Source of the DNA: PHBD01 sp964578535
GTDB lineage: Bacteria; Desulfobacterota; Syntrophia; Syntrophales; PHBD01
DNA length: 21,146 bases
Direction: 5' to 3'
Assembly (NCBI GenBank): GCA_964578535.1
Contig: CAZODI010000050.1
Span: 1-21,146, forward strand
Shown here: in pieces, positions 5,931-13,830 of the stretch
Layout of the letters: the number at the start of each line of letters is the position of its first letter
Numbering within the stretch: position 1 is the first letter of the stretch
Notes under the pieces: generated by a model
Seen by the model: only the letters and a program-made list of their open reading frames with translations
The model's database searches: none
Told to the model about the DNA's origin: nothing
Translations under genes and position numbers: made by a program

Positions 5931-8171
5931 GTGGCAGAAGAGACGAATACCAAGGAACAACTGGTTCGCAAGATCGGGCAGTTGCGGAGGAAACTCGACA
6001 AGCTGGCCCCGTCGGGACCGGACCGTCTCCTGGTGGAGGGGCTCTACCGGACCCTGGAGCACACGTCCCGGGCGGGCATCTACGTCGTCCAGGATGGCAA
6101 ATTCCGGTTCGTCAACCAGCATGCGGCGGACTATTGGGGATACCCGCGGGAGGACCTCCTCGGCATGGAGTCCATGAGCCTGGTCCACCCGGAGGACCGG
6201 GAACGGGTCCGCCAGGCAGCGATCCAGATGCTCCGGGGGAACCGGACCTCCTCGTACGAATTCCGCACCATCACCAAGAGCGGAGACGTCCGGTGGATCA
6301 CCGAGGTCATCACCTCCATCCGCTTCAAGGGAAAGCGGGCCGTCCTGGGTAACTCGATGGACATCACCGAGCAGATCGAGGCCCGGGACAAGCTGGCGGA
6401 ACTGGAGGCCCTGGAGGCGTCCATCCTCGAGGCCATTCCCCACGCCGTGATCGGCCTGAGAAACCGCCGCATCATCTTCGCCAACGATGGGGTCGAACAG
6501 GTCTTCGGCTGGCGGGCGGAGGAACTGATCGGCGCCACGACCAGGGTCCTGTATCGCAGCGACGGGGACTGGGATTCCATCGCCCAGGAGCTCTATTCCA
6601 CTCTGGAGAACCAGCGTACCCACAGCACCGAGTTCCCCTGTCGCCGCAAGGACGGCCGGCACATCGAGTGCCTCATCACCGCCTCGCGCATCGGTGAAAG
6701 CCTCAAGGAAAAGAACATCGTCATTACCTTCGAGGACATCACGGACCGCAAGCTTGCCGAGGAGGCCTACCGGACCATGGCCGACAGCTCCCAGGCCGGG
6801 GTCTATGTCGTCCAGGACGGGGTCTTCCAGTTCGTCAACGAGAATGCCGCCGGATATGCCGGGTACAGCCAGAAGGAGCTGACGGGGATGAACTCGATGC
6901 AGCTCGTCCACCCGGAAGACCGCTTCAAGGTGAGGGAGAACTCGCACCAGATGCTTCATGGTGACCGCAAATCCCCCCATGAATTCCGGATCATCACGAA
7001 AGACGGCCGGATCCGTTGGATCATGGAGACGGTCACCTTCATCCTCTACCGGGGGCGGCGGGCCGTTCTGGGCAACTCCATGGACATCACGGAGCAGAGT
7101 GCGGCCCGGGACAAGCTCGCGAAGCTGGAGGCCCTGGAGGCCTCGATCCTGGAAGCCATTCCCCACGCCGTGATCGGCCTGCAGGATCGCCGGGTGATCT
7201 TCGCCAACGACGGCGTCCAGGCGGTCTTCGGCTGGAGGGCCAGGGACATCGTCGGCATGAGCAGCCGCATCCTGTACCGGACCGATGCCGATTACGAGGC
7301 CATCGCGGAGATCCTCTACAACACGCTCGAAAAAAAGCGGACCGTAAGCGTCGAGTTTCCCTGCCGCAAGAAGGACGGGACCGATATCGACTGCCTGGTC
7401 AGCGCTTCCCGGACGGGGGAGAGCCTTCAGGAAAAGCGAATCGTCATCACCTACGAGGACATCACCGAACGAAAGCGGGCCGAAGCGGAGCTGGAAAGGT
7501 CGCGTCAGCAGATGCGGAACCTGTCCGCCCACCTGCAGTCGGTCCGGGAAAAGGAAAGGACCCGCATCGCCCGGGAGCTCCACGACGAACTGGGGCAGCT
7601 GCTAACGGCCCTCAACACAGACATCGTCCTTCTGAACCGAAAAGTTCCTGAAGATCAACACGAGATCCGGGAGCGGATCGACGCCATGTCGGGCCTCGTG
7701 GACATGACCATGAAGACCCTCAAGCGGATCTACATGGACCTCCGCCCGGGCATGCTTGACCACCTGGGACTCCCCGTCGCGATCGAGTGGCAGGCAAGCG
7801 AATTCACCAAGCGAACGGGGATTCACTGCCGCGTCAAGGTGGAGCCCGAGGACATGCAGTTGAATCCGGACCTGTCCACAGCGGTCTTCCGCATCTTCCA
7901 GGAGACCCTGACGAATATCTGGCGCCACGCTGAGGCCAAGCGGGTCCATGTCTCGCTGAAGCTGGTCAACGGGGAGGTCCGGCTGAGCGTGAAGGACAAC
8001 GGGAGGGGAATCACGGAGGAGCAGATGGCCAAACCCGATTCCTTCGGCCTCCTGGGGATCCGCGAGAGGGTTTTGTACTGGGGCGGGGACGTGGTCATCA
8101 ATGGGCAAAAAGGGAAGGGAACAACCGTCAAGGTTCGAATTCCTTATGAGAACAGAGGAGATACACCATGA
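5931..8171 (+). CDS. Soluble multi-PAS sensor histidine kinase (HisKA_3/NarL-partner type)
   Basis: This is a cytoplasmic sensor kinase expected to autophosphorylate and pass phosphate to the regulator encoded just downstream. I chose GTG 5931 because GGGAGGA lies 6 nt before it and the family-like sequence begins here; an upstream in-frame ATG at 5778 would add 51 residues coded by leader DNA. The product is ~746 aa with no membrane segment or signal peptide. A short coiled-coil-like start is followed by PAS/PAC domains at about 44-146, 157-272, 285-387 and 398-513. A HisKA_3 domain follows, with phospho-acceptor His551 in RELHDELGQ. The ATPase domain (~650-745) has an N-box ETLTNIWRHA, DNGRGI (D689) and GLLGIRERV. 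The two PAS pairs are an internal duplication. The signal is unknown; no heme- or flavin-specific residues are evident to me. Confidence 0.93.
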   Translation: MAEETNTKEQLVRKIGQLRRKLDKLAPSGPDRLLVEGLYRTLEHTSRAGIYVVQDGKFRFVNQHAADYWGYPREDLLGMESMSLVHPEDRERVRQAAIQMLRGNRTSSYEFRTITKSGDVRWITEVITSIRFKGKRAVLGNSMDITEQIEARDKLAELEALEASILEAIPHAVIGLRNRRIIFANDGVEQVFGWRAEELIGATTRVLYRSDGDWDSIAQELYSTLENQRTHSTEFPCRRKDGRHIECLITASRIGESLKEKNIVITFEDITDRKLAEEAYRTMADSSQAGVYVVQDGVFQFVNENAAGYAGYSQKELTGMNSMQLVHPEDRFKVRENSHQMLHGDRKSPHEFRIITKDGRIRWIMETVTFILYRGRRAVLGNSMDITEQSAARDKLAKLEALEASILEAIPHAVIGLQDRRVIFANDGVQAVFGWRARDIVGMSSRILYRTDADYEAIAEILYNTLEKKRTVSVEFPCRKKDGTDIDCLVSASRTGESLQEKRIVITYEDITERKRAEAELERSRQQMRNLSAHLQSVREKERTRIARELHDELGQLLTALNTDIVLLNRKVPEDQHEIRERIDAMSGLVDMTMKTLKRIYMDLRPGMLDHLGLPVAIEWQASEFTKRTGIHCRVKVEPEDMQLNPDLSTAVFRIFQETLTNIWRHAEAKRVHVSLKLVNGEVRLSVKDNGRGITEEQMAKPDSFGLLGIRERVLYWGGDVVINGQKGKGTTVKVRIPYENRGDTP

Positions 8172-8806
8172 AGAAAATCCGCATCCTCATTGCCGACGAT
8201 CATCCCATTGTGAGGGCCGGTTTTAAGCAGGTCCTGTCGGAGACGCCCGACATGGAGGTGACCGACGAGGCGGGAAACGGTCAGGAGGTCATGGCTTGCG
8301 TCCGGAAGAAGGAGCACGACGTGGTCCTCCTGGATATTTCGATGCCCGGCCGGAGTGGACTGGAAGTCCTGAAAGACCTGAAGGACGAGAAGCCGAAACT
8401 GCCCGTTTTGATCCTGAGCATGTATCCTGAGGAACAGTACGCCATCCGGGCACTCCGGGCGGGCGCCTCCGGCTACCTGACCAAGGCCAGCGCGCCCAAT
8501 GAGCTGATCTCGGCCATCCGGAAAGTTGCGGAGGGAGGGAAATACATCAGCGCCACCCTGGGGGAGCGCCTCACCGAGTTTCTCGGCACCGACATGACCC
8601 GGCCGCCCCATGAACTCCTGTCGGACCGGGAGTACCAGGTGATGCTCATGATCGCCTCGGGCAAGACCGTTTCCGCCATCGCCGATGAACTGTTCCTCAG
8701 CGTGAAGACGATCAGCACCTATCGGACTCATATTCTCGAAAAGATGAGGATGAAGAACAACGCCGAGATCACCCTCTACGCCGTCCAGAACAAGCTCGTC
8801 GGCTGA
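8168..8806 (+). CDS. NarL/FixJ-family response regulator (REC + LuxR HTH)
   Basis: This 212-aa DNA-binding regulator is the partner of the upstream kinase. The receiver domain has acidic D10-D11, phospho-acceptor D56 in VVLLDISMPG, S84 at the switch position and K106 in YLTKASA. The C-terminal LuxR-type helix-turn-helix spans about 145-205 (LLSDREYQV, ADELFLSVKTISTYRTHIL). The start ATG overlaps the kinase stop (ATGA, 4 bp) and AGAGGAG lies 9 nt upstream, so the genes are translationally coupled. Its targets are unknown; the tandem repeat at 5827-5850 is one candidate autoregulatory site, which is inference. Confidence 0.95.
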   Translation: MKKIRILIADDHPIVRAGFKQVLSETPDMEVTDEAGNGQEVMACVRKKEHDVVLLDISMPGRSGLEVLKDLKDEKPKLPVLILSMYPEEQYAIRALRAGASGYLTKASAPNELISAIRKVAEGGKYISATLGERLTEFLGTDMTRPPHELLSDREYQVMLMIASGKTVSAIADELFLSVKTISTYRTHILEKMRMKNNAEITLYAVQNKLVG

Positions 8807-9073
8807 AGCTGCCGGGAGCCGGCCGCGCCCCCGCGTGGGATCGGCCTTTATCCCTTCCAGGCGTGCCTGTCCATGAACCTCCCGGTGTCCGGCCCGTATC
8901 GCGGGGACCCTGTCGGGTCCTCATCGGACAGACACCGATGCGGATTTTTCTTCCCGACCGAGACAAGATTCCCACCGTTTCTCCATTCGATTTCGGAGCC
9001 CTCCCGATGGTGCAGACACGCCGGACCGGCTATTCTGCAATCGAAAAAAAAGAGAGAGGCAAGGGGCCGGGAA
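8807..9073. other. Intergenic region, no recognisable gene
   Basis: Downstream of the response regulator I find no family-like coding frame, tRNA or clear terminator. The region is GC-rich up to ~9040, then an A-rich/purine-rich patch (AATCGAAAAAAAAGAGAG) leads into the first candidate microprotein ORF. Confidence 0.5.
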
Positions 9074-9187
9074 ATGATGAGAAAAGAAACCCAGAGAAGA
9101 ACCATCCGGGATAAGTACAGCAGGGCCGTCAAGCGAGGCGGCCTGTGGGTGGACCCTACGTGCTTTCCCCACATGATTGGGAAATAA
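9074..9187 (+). CDS. Candidate microprotein 1 (37 aa, basic, WVDP motif)
   Basis: An ORF starting ATG-ATG encodes 37 residues, strongly basic in the first half and ending GGLWVDPTCFPHMIGK. AAGGGG lies about 8 nt upstream of the first ATG, a moderate ribosome site. The product resembles that of the next small ORF: both have a charged Lys/Arg-rich start followed by Arg-Gly and WVDP. I recognise no family. It could equally be a chance frame; the case rests on its similarity to its neighbour. Confidence 0.3.
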   Translation: MMRKETQRRTIRDKYSRAVKRGGLWVDPTCFPHMIGK

Positions 9188-9246
9188 GGCCGGCGATGTG
9201 GCCGGTTAAAAAATGCGAACAGGCAGAGAGGAAAGGAGAAGGAACC

Positions 9247-9345
9247 ATGAAACGGAAAGAAGAGAAGGCTAAAGGAAAGAAGATCCCCCGGAAGATCGAA
9301 AGAGGCTGGGTGGATCCCATGGCGACCCCGATGGACATCGCCTAG
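9247..9345 (+). CDS. Candidate microprotein 2 (32 aa, Lys-rich, ERGWVDP motif)
   Basis: The ORF encodes 32 residues: a very basic N-terminal half (repeated KRKEEKAKGKK-type sequence) and then ERGWVDPMATPMDIA before a TAG stop. The Shine-Dalgarno GGAAAGGAG sits about 8 nt before the ATG and is one of the best in the window. A strong intrinsic terminator lies 58 bp downstream, consistent with a real short transcript. The WVDP segment recurs in the ORF just upstream. The function is unknown; the charge suggests nucleic-acid or ribosome contact, which is speculation. Confidence 0.45.
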   Translation: MKRKEEKAKGKKIPRKIERGWVDPMATPMDIA

Positions 9346-9403
9346 GCAGAGTTCCACTACCCCGCCCGCCCTCCGGCGGGCATGCGATACCACACCCCTC
9401 CCC

Positions 9404-9441
9404 GAGCCCCCCTCCTTTTCGAAGGAGGGGGGCTCTTCTTT
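9404..9441 (+). terminator. Strong intrinsic terminator
   Basis: A perfect 14-bp stem, GAGCCCCCCTCCTT (9404-9417) with AAGGAGGGGGGCTC (9422-9435), closed by a TTCG tetraloop and followed by TTCTTT. It would end transcription running through the small ORFs, and possibly readthrough from the two-component operon. Confidence 0.8.
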
Positions 9442-9455
9442 GGGGAGATAGAGAG

Positions 9456-10081
9456 ACGGATTTGAAATCCGCTCCTCCTCTTCTTCCTTTTACTTTCTCG
9501 GTAGGTCTCCGCTTACCCTTTACATTGAACGCATTGGCGCGGGGGCTGCCACGGGGGCTTCCGCTGTCGCGGCCATTTTTCCCGCGATCCGTCGTCGATG
9601 GTCCGTAAGGCAAGAGGGATGGGAAAAATGTCCTGATCGCTCCTCTGGAAACCCCCGGTCGCGCCCCCGCGGATGTGAGGTTGGGGAAGGAAAAGCGGCT
9701 CAGGATTTCGGGGGCCTTGCATCCGGGCATTTTTGAACAGCCCGTCCCATGCTTCCGGCAGGGATGTTCCAATTGCTCCTCTGGGAACCCCCGGTCGCAC
9801 CCCCGCGAACATCGGTCCGGGAGGGGGGCTTCCCGGAGCGCGAATAGCGGCTTTTTCGGGGTACCCTGCCGTCGCAGCGAAGCGCCCGCAAAGTCATCTG
9901 TCTGAGCGCCCCTGGGCGCGAGTTATGACTTTGCAGCGGAGCGAGACGTTGCAGGGTCGAAAAAACGCTCCTGAGCGCGAGGGAAGCCCTGCTCCCGACA
10001 TCCGACCATCAATTGGCGGCTGGATCTGTTTAATAAAAAGAAAGAAAGGGAAAAAGGAAGAGGAGCGGATTTCAAATCCGT
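9456..10081. mobile_element. MITE-like repeat element with inverted-repeat ends (copy 2)
   Basis: The left end reads ACGGATTTGAAATCCGCTCC then TCCTCTTCTTCCTTTT (9456-9491). The right end (10051-10081), read on the other strand, is ACGGATTTGAAATCCGCTCC then TCTTCCTTTTT. These near-identical ~30-bp termini enclose about 620 bp with no transposase or other recognisable gene. The right half (9756-10083) is the second copy of the repeat at 1-322, and the left half contains degraded versions of parts of it. This looks like a non-autonomous, hairpin-forming repeat. No target-site duplication was obvious. Confidence 0.5.
9616..9676 (+). repeat. Partial third copy of the repeat's 5' block
   Basis: CGCTCCTCTGGAAACCCCCG followed by GTCGCGCCCCCGCG (9638-9671) matches bases 18-53 and 9773-9808. 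It is preceded by a related GGGAT...GATCG segment. The copy loses similarity after ~9676. Confidence 0.7.
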
Positions 10082-10083
10082 TC
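9756..10083. repeat. Dispersed structured intergenic repeat, copy 2
   Basis: Aligns with 1-322 at a constant offset of about 9755 bp over the first blocks. The long hairpin is preserved: GCAAAGTCAT (9888-9897) pairs with ATGACTTTGC (9925-9934), and the apex is GCGCC/GGCGC (9906-9910/9915-9919). Relative to copy 1, an A-T pair has become G-C on both sides of the stem, while the loop changed freely (GCCA to CCTG). Confidence 0.85.
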
Positions 10084-10252
10084 CTCTTGTGAAATGAGGG
10101 GTCATACGCTAATCTGCGGCAGGCTGGAGGGCGGTGCCGACTCCGGCCACGGATCGACCAGGCAGTCTTTGCGACGGTCGGGGAAGACACCCGGCCATGA
10201 ACGGGTTGCCCATGAGGCGTCCCCTGCAGGATGCGGAAAGGACATATGGATC

Positions 10253-11584
10253 ATGAACAGGGTGCATTTTCTCCGGCCGGATGAGGTTTCGCTCACGGTT
10301 CCACCCCGCCCGGCCTTTCTTCCCGTTGTTATGGCCTTTGCCGAGAAATCGGCCCTTTCCTTCGGCCTTGCCGGGGAGGAGGCCCTGTCCCTGACCCTGG
10401 CGTCCGAGGAGATCTTTTCCCACCTGACCGGTCCGGGGGCCGCCGGAGAGGACGTCCGGCTCACCTGCCGGGGCGGGATTTATTACACGGAGGTGGAGTT
10501 TTCCTTCCGGACACGCTTCTTCAACATGCGGGCCTTCAACCTGACCTCGTCGATTCCCTGTGACGGGGACGAACTGCCCGCGGAAGCGGGTTTGCTGATT
10601 GCCGCCAGGATGGTGGACAAAATCCGGGCGCGCTACGGGGAAGATCGCCTGGAGATCACCTTTCGGAAGGATAAGGTTTACCCGGAAACCGCTCCCGGTG
10701 ATATTCCCCTTCCCAGGCCTTTGACCGCTCCGGTCGTGAAAACACCCGACGCGGAGACGCTGAAGCTGTTCTCCCGTCTCCTGATGCGTCATGCACCGGA
10801 AGGGATCTGTCCCCGCGACTTTCTGATCCCTGGGAAACTGGCCGATATGGTGGCGTCGGGCGATTATGGAGTCGTTGTGGCGGAGGACGCGAGGGGACCC
10901 CTGGGAGGGGGGATCGCCTGGCGGCGGGAGGGTTCGGGGCTGGTGGAGTTTTTCGGCCCCTGTCTGTTCGGACAGCCGCAGGGATCGGAGGCGGGCCGCC
11001 TCCTCGTCGAGGCATGCATCGCCACGATCGCGAAATCGGACGTTTCAGGGATGTACAGCCGCCTCCCGTCGCTGTTTCTGCCGGTGGAGTATTTCGAGAT
11101 CCTGGGGTCGCTGATCGACACCACCGCGGATGGAGAAGTCGAGACCCCGGTTTATTACCGTCAGATCCGGGAGGATGAGGGAGGCGTTTCCTGGGTCCAT
11201 CCCCTCCTGGAGGTATTTCTGAGGGAGTCCTGCGAGCGGCTGGCTTTTGCTCGGGAGGTCCGGCTGACCCATGAAGAGGGCGAGGCGTCTTATCCGTTTT
11301 CCGTCTTGTCCGCCACCTTCGACCGGTCACGGGGAAGGGCCGTGCTTCGGCCTGTCTGGTGGGGCCGGGATGCCGTCACCAACCTGGAGGAGCACGTTCG
11401 CAGCATTTTGCGGGAAGTCCCGGGGATCGCACTCTTCTTCGAGATCGATCTCGGCCGTTCCTGGCAGGCGCCTTTTACCCCCCTGCTTCTCGACGCCGGA
11501 TTCCGTCCCCGGGTGATGCTTCCCGCGGGCGGCCGGGGAGACGTGGTCCTCTTTCAGTACGCGGCGGGAGGCGGTCGCCCATGA
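10253..11584 (+). CDS. Degenerate RsbW-like ATPase domain fused to GNAT-like region (unknown function)
   Basis: I do not recognise this ~443-aa protein as a characterised gene. Residues ~10-145 resemble the anti-sigma-factor kinase fold (RsbW/SpoIIAB, GHKL): an N-box-like helix ALSLTLASEEIFSHL and a later GLLIAARMVDKI resembling the end of that domain. The N-box asparagine appears to be missing (EEIFSHL), so ATP binding may be lost. The remaining ~280 residues look like one or two GNAT-type acyltransferase folds (VVVAEDARGPLGGGIAW, GRLLVEACIATIAK, then a C-terminal half ending FTPLLLDAGFRPRVMLP...LFQYA). ATG 10253 is chosen with GGAAAGGA 10 nt upstream; an in-frame ATG at 10094 lies too close to the repeat and lacks family-like sequence. 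The stop overlaps the aminotransferase start (ATGA). The domain calls are pattern-level inference. Confidence 0.75.
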   Translation: MNRVHFLRPDEVSLTVPPRPAFLPVVMAFAEKSALSFGLAGEEALSLTLASEEIFSHLTGPGAAGEDVRLTCRGGIYYTEVEFSFRTRFFNMRAFNLTSSIPCDGDELPAEAGLLIAARMVDKIRARYGEDRLEITFRKDKVYPETAPGDIPLPRPLTAPVVKTPDAETLKLFSRLLMRHAPEGICPRDFLIPGKLADMVASGDYGVVVAEDARGPLGGGIAWRREGSGLVEFFGPCLFGQPQGSEAGRLLVEACIATIAKSDVSGMYSRLPSLFLPVEYFEILGSLIDTTADGEVETPVYYRQIREDEGGVSWVHPLLEVFLRESCERLAFAREVRLTHEEGEASYPFSVLSATFDRSRGRAVLRPVWWGRDAVTNLEEHVRSILREVPGIALFFEIDLGRSWQAPFTPLLLDAGFRPRVMLPAGGRGDVVLFQYAAGGGRP

Positions 11585-12690
11585 GTTCCCTCTCCCTGGA
11601 GAGCCTGCTGCCACCCTACATACGGAGCTTCGAGCCCTATGTGCCCAGCCGGCCCGACGCGGAGCTGATGCGGCTTTACGGCTGTTCCCGGCTCTTCCGC
11701 CTGAACAACAACGAGAACGCCCTGGGCCCGCCGCCGGCGGCGCAGGAGGTGATCCGCGGTTTTGTCCCGCCCCGGGCCGCCCTGTATCCCAGCGGTGATT
11801 CCTTCTATCTGCGGCGGAAACTTGCGGAGCGCTTCGGCAAGGATCCGGAGCGGTTTCTCGTCGGAAACGGCGCCAACGAGGTCATTGCCTTCGCCATCAA
11901 GGCCTTCTGCGAGGCCGGCGACAACATCGTCACGGCGGACCGGACGTTTGCCGTCTACGAGTGGGTGGCCACCTTTTCGGGCCTGGAGGCGCGCCTCGTG
12001 CCGCTCCGGGATTACGCCTTCGACGACCGGGGGATGCTGGAGCGGATGGACGACCGGACCAAAATCTTCTTCATCTGCAATCCCAACAATCCGACGGGAA
12101 CTTACTGGGGAGGGGAACGGCTCCGGCGTTTCCTGGAGGTCGTCGACGGCCGGGCGATCGTGGTCGTCGACGAGGCGTACTGCGAGTTCGTCGAGCGGGA
12201 GGATTATCCCGACGGCATGTCCCTCCTGGACGAATACCCCCATCTCGTCGTGTTCCGGACCTTTTCCAAGATGTACGGGCTGGCGGGCCTGCGGATCGGC
12301 TACCTGGCCGGGTCATTGCCGGTGGTGGATGCCATCCGCCGTGCCTGTGTCGTCTATTCCGTCAACGCGGTCGCCCAGGAGGCGGCCATGGCGGCGCTGG
12401 ACGACGAGGATCATGTCCTGGAAAGCCGGCGGCTGGTCCGGGAGAGCCGCGCTTATCTGGAGGAGGAGCTGGCCGCCCGGGGCTTGCCGTTCGTTTCCGG
12501 AGAGGGGAACTTCTTCATGATCCGTCTCCCCATGAGCGACACCCTGGCCTACCGGAAGCTCATGACCCGCGGGGTCATGGTCCGCACCATGACGGGCTTC
12601 CGCTTTCCCAACTATATCCGGGTCACCCTGTCCGTCCGGGAGGTCATGGAGGCCTTTGTGTCGGCTCTGGATGAAGTCCTGAAGCGATAA
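11581..12690 (+). CDS. hisC: HisC-family PLP-dependent aminotransferase
   Basis: This 369-aa fold-type I PLP enzyme of the histidinol-phosphate aminotransferase family would convert imidazole-acetol phosphate plus glutamate to L-histidinol phosphate and 2-oxoglutarate, or act on a related substrate. Visible motifs are LNNNENALGPPP, YPSGDSFYLRRKLAERFG, VGNGANEV, FICNPNNPTGT, VVDEAYCEFV, the PLP-lysine segment FRTFSKMYGLAGLRIGY, and the phosphate/carboxylate arginine in YIRVTLS. ATG overlaps the upstream stop by 4 bp, so it is made together with the RsbW/GNAT-like protein. No other his genes are in view, so its real substrate may differ. CobD (threonine-phosphate decarboxylase) was considered because of nearby cob genes, but the motifs are HisC-like. 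Confidence 0.82.
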   Translation: MSSLSLESLLPPYIRSFEPYVPSRPDAELMRLYGCSRLFRLNNNENALGPPPAAQEVIRGFVPPRAALYPSGDSFYLRRKLAERFGKDPERFLVGNGANEVIAFAIKAFCEAGDNIVTADRTFAVYEWVATFSGLEARLVPLRDYAFDDRGMLERMDDRTKIFFICNPNNPTGTYWGGERLRRFLEVVDGRAIVVVDEAYCEFVEREDYPDGMSLLDEYPHLVVFRTFSKMYGLAGLRIGYLAGSLPVVDAIRRACVVYSVNAVAQEAAMAALDDEDHVLESRRLVRESRAYLEEELAARGLPFVSGEGNFFMIRLPMSDTLAYRKLMTRGVMVRTMTGFRFPNYIRVTLSVREVMEAFVSALDEVLKR

Positions 12691-12705
12691 GCGGGTTGCC
12701 CGGCC

Positions 12706-13716
12706 TCAGCGGGCCGTCACTTCCTCACGGTCCCGAAGGATGAAGTCCAGGATTCTCTTCGCCTTATCGGAATAGAGCTTGAGCCCGGCCACGTTCGGCT
12801 CGTGGAGCAGCTTCTGCATGAGGAAGCCGTCGTCGTCGAACCAGCGGGGCAGAACGCCCCCGAAGAAATAGCCGCAGCCGCGCAGGGTCCGGACGGCAAA
12901 TCCGATTCCCGGGTCCGTCAGGCGGAGGAAGGCCTGAAAAACCGTCGCTCCGCCGCCGGTGTGGAGTTTCTCTTTCCCCATCATGATTTCCCGGAGGTCC
13001 GATCCGATAGCCTGGACTGTCAGACGGGCCAGGTTTGCCCCCTCGAAGACAACGGATTGCACGTCTGACGGACCTTCCGGCGGGACGTCCGCCGGGGCGT
13101 TCCGGTATGCGTGGGATGCGTCGTGGGCCTCTCGATGAAGCTCCCGGAGAAGTCCTGCATACGGGTCGGGCAGGTGGATCGTCTGCCCCCTGGTTTGATA
13201 GACCCTGAACACAAGGACCGCGCCGACCCGGCCGGAGGCGCTCTTCTCCTTTTCGTAAGAGGCCGCGGGCATCAGGTCCAGCTCGATCCCGGTTTCGCTG
13301 TAGCCGGACACCGAGCAGGTCTTCTGCATGAAGACGTGGTTGGCGACCGCTTCTCCCCAGACCGCGGGGATGCCGAGCCGGGGGATCAGCGTCTCGAGGG
13401 TGTACCGGGCGATTATGTCGTTCAGACCCCGGCCCCGGTATTCCGCCAGGACCATCCCGTGCCCGGACTCGTAAAGGCCCGAAAACGGCGCCGACGTCCG
13501 GTAGAGGCCCCAGTGGCCCGCCACGGGACCCTGCTTCGCCCGGCAGACCACGTGGTACATCGCCCCCGTTTCCTGCTGGCGCAGGAGGGCCTGCGGATCA
13601 TAGATCTCCCGGATCGGGTAGGCGTCCCCATAGGTGGCCCGGTACAGGGCGACCGTACCGTCCGCGTCTTCCGGCTGCATCAGGCGGATCTCGAAGCTGT
13701 CTTCCGGCTGGCTCAT
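12706..13716 (-). CDS. GNAT-family N-acetyltransferase-like protein (unknown substrate)
   Basis: The ~336-aa protein begins with a GNAT fold: EIRLMQPEDADGTVALYRATYG, then HWGLYRT, and an acetyl-CoA-binding-type segment GMVLAEYRGRGLNDIIARYTLE (R/Q-x-x-G-x-G/A loop as YRGRGL). The C-terminal ~130 residues resemble the C-terminal part of the 10253-11584 product (strand-rich, a 'Gly-tyrosine/phenylalanine...LP' turn near the end, terminal helix). The start ATG 13716 has AGAGGAG 3-9 nt upstream; an in-frame ATG at 13800 is less likely. It converges on hisC with a 15-bp gap and is the last gene after btuF-uppP, with a 114-bp gap from uppP. No substrate can be named. Confidence 0.78.
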   Translation of the reverse strand: MSQPEDSFEIRLMQPEDADGTVALYRATYGDAYPIREIYDPQALLRQQETGAMYHVVCRAKQGPVAGHWGLYRTSAPFSGLYESGHGMVLAEYRGRGLNDIIARYTLETLIPRLGIPAVWGEAVANHVFMQKTCSVSGYSETGIELDLMPAASYEKEKSASGRVGAVLVFRVYQTRGQTIHLPDPYAGLLRELHREAHDASHAYRNAPADVPPEGPSDVQSVVFEGANLARLTVQAIGSDLREIMMGKEKLHTGGGATVFQAFLRLTDPGIGFAVRTLRGCGYFFGGVLPRWFDDDGFLMQKLLHEPNVAGLKLYSDKAKRILDFILRDREEVTAR

Positions 13717-13830
13717 GGTCTCCTCTCCGGCGGTCTCCCGAAATGTGTAGGCGAATTCCGGCGGCGGGTAAAGGGGGAATGTCTGTCTCCGGCCGGGCAC
13801 CCGGGGCGCAGCACGGTTGCAGGGCCGGGC

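Noticed and set aside
5520..7583. Long minus-strand open frame opposite the histidine kinase and btuC riboswitch
   Set aside because: The plus-strand kinase has four PAS domains and catalytic boxes. The opposite frame is repetitive only because the kinase gene contains an internal duplication.
9345..9480. Readthrough of the TAG stop after candidate microprotein 2 (for example a recoded amber codon)
   Set aside because: The frame beyond the stop runs directly into the terminator hairpin and low-complexity sequence, with no sign of conserved protein.
310..9756. Composite mobile segment bounded by the two direct repeat copies
   Set aside because: The enclosed genes (rnd, btu operon, two-component system) look like ordinary chromosomal genes, no transposase or integrase is present, and the repeat seems to be a dispersed family rather than paired insertion ends.
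9440..10085. CRISPR array in the repeat-rich region
   Set aside because: The repeats are few, long, unequal and in both orientations, without regularly spaced unique spacers or cas genes.
11581..12690. CobD (L-threonine-O-3-phosphate decarboxylase) for the aminotransferase
   Set aside because: The context invites it, but YPSGDSFYLRRKLAERFG, DEAYCEFV and FRTFSKMYGLAGLRIGY are HisC-type motifs, and the gene is coupled to the RsbW/GNAT-like gene rather than the cob operon.
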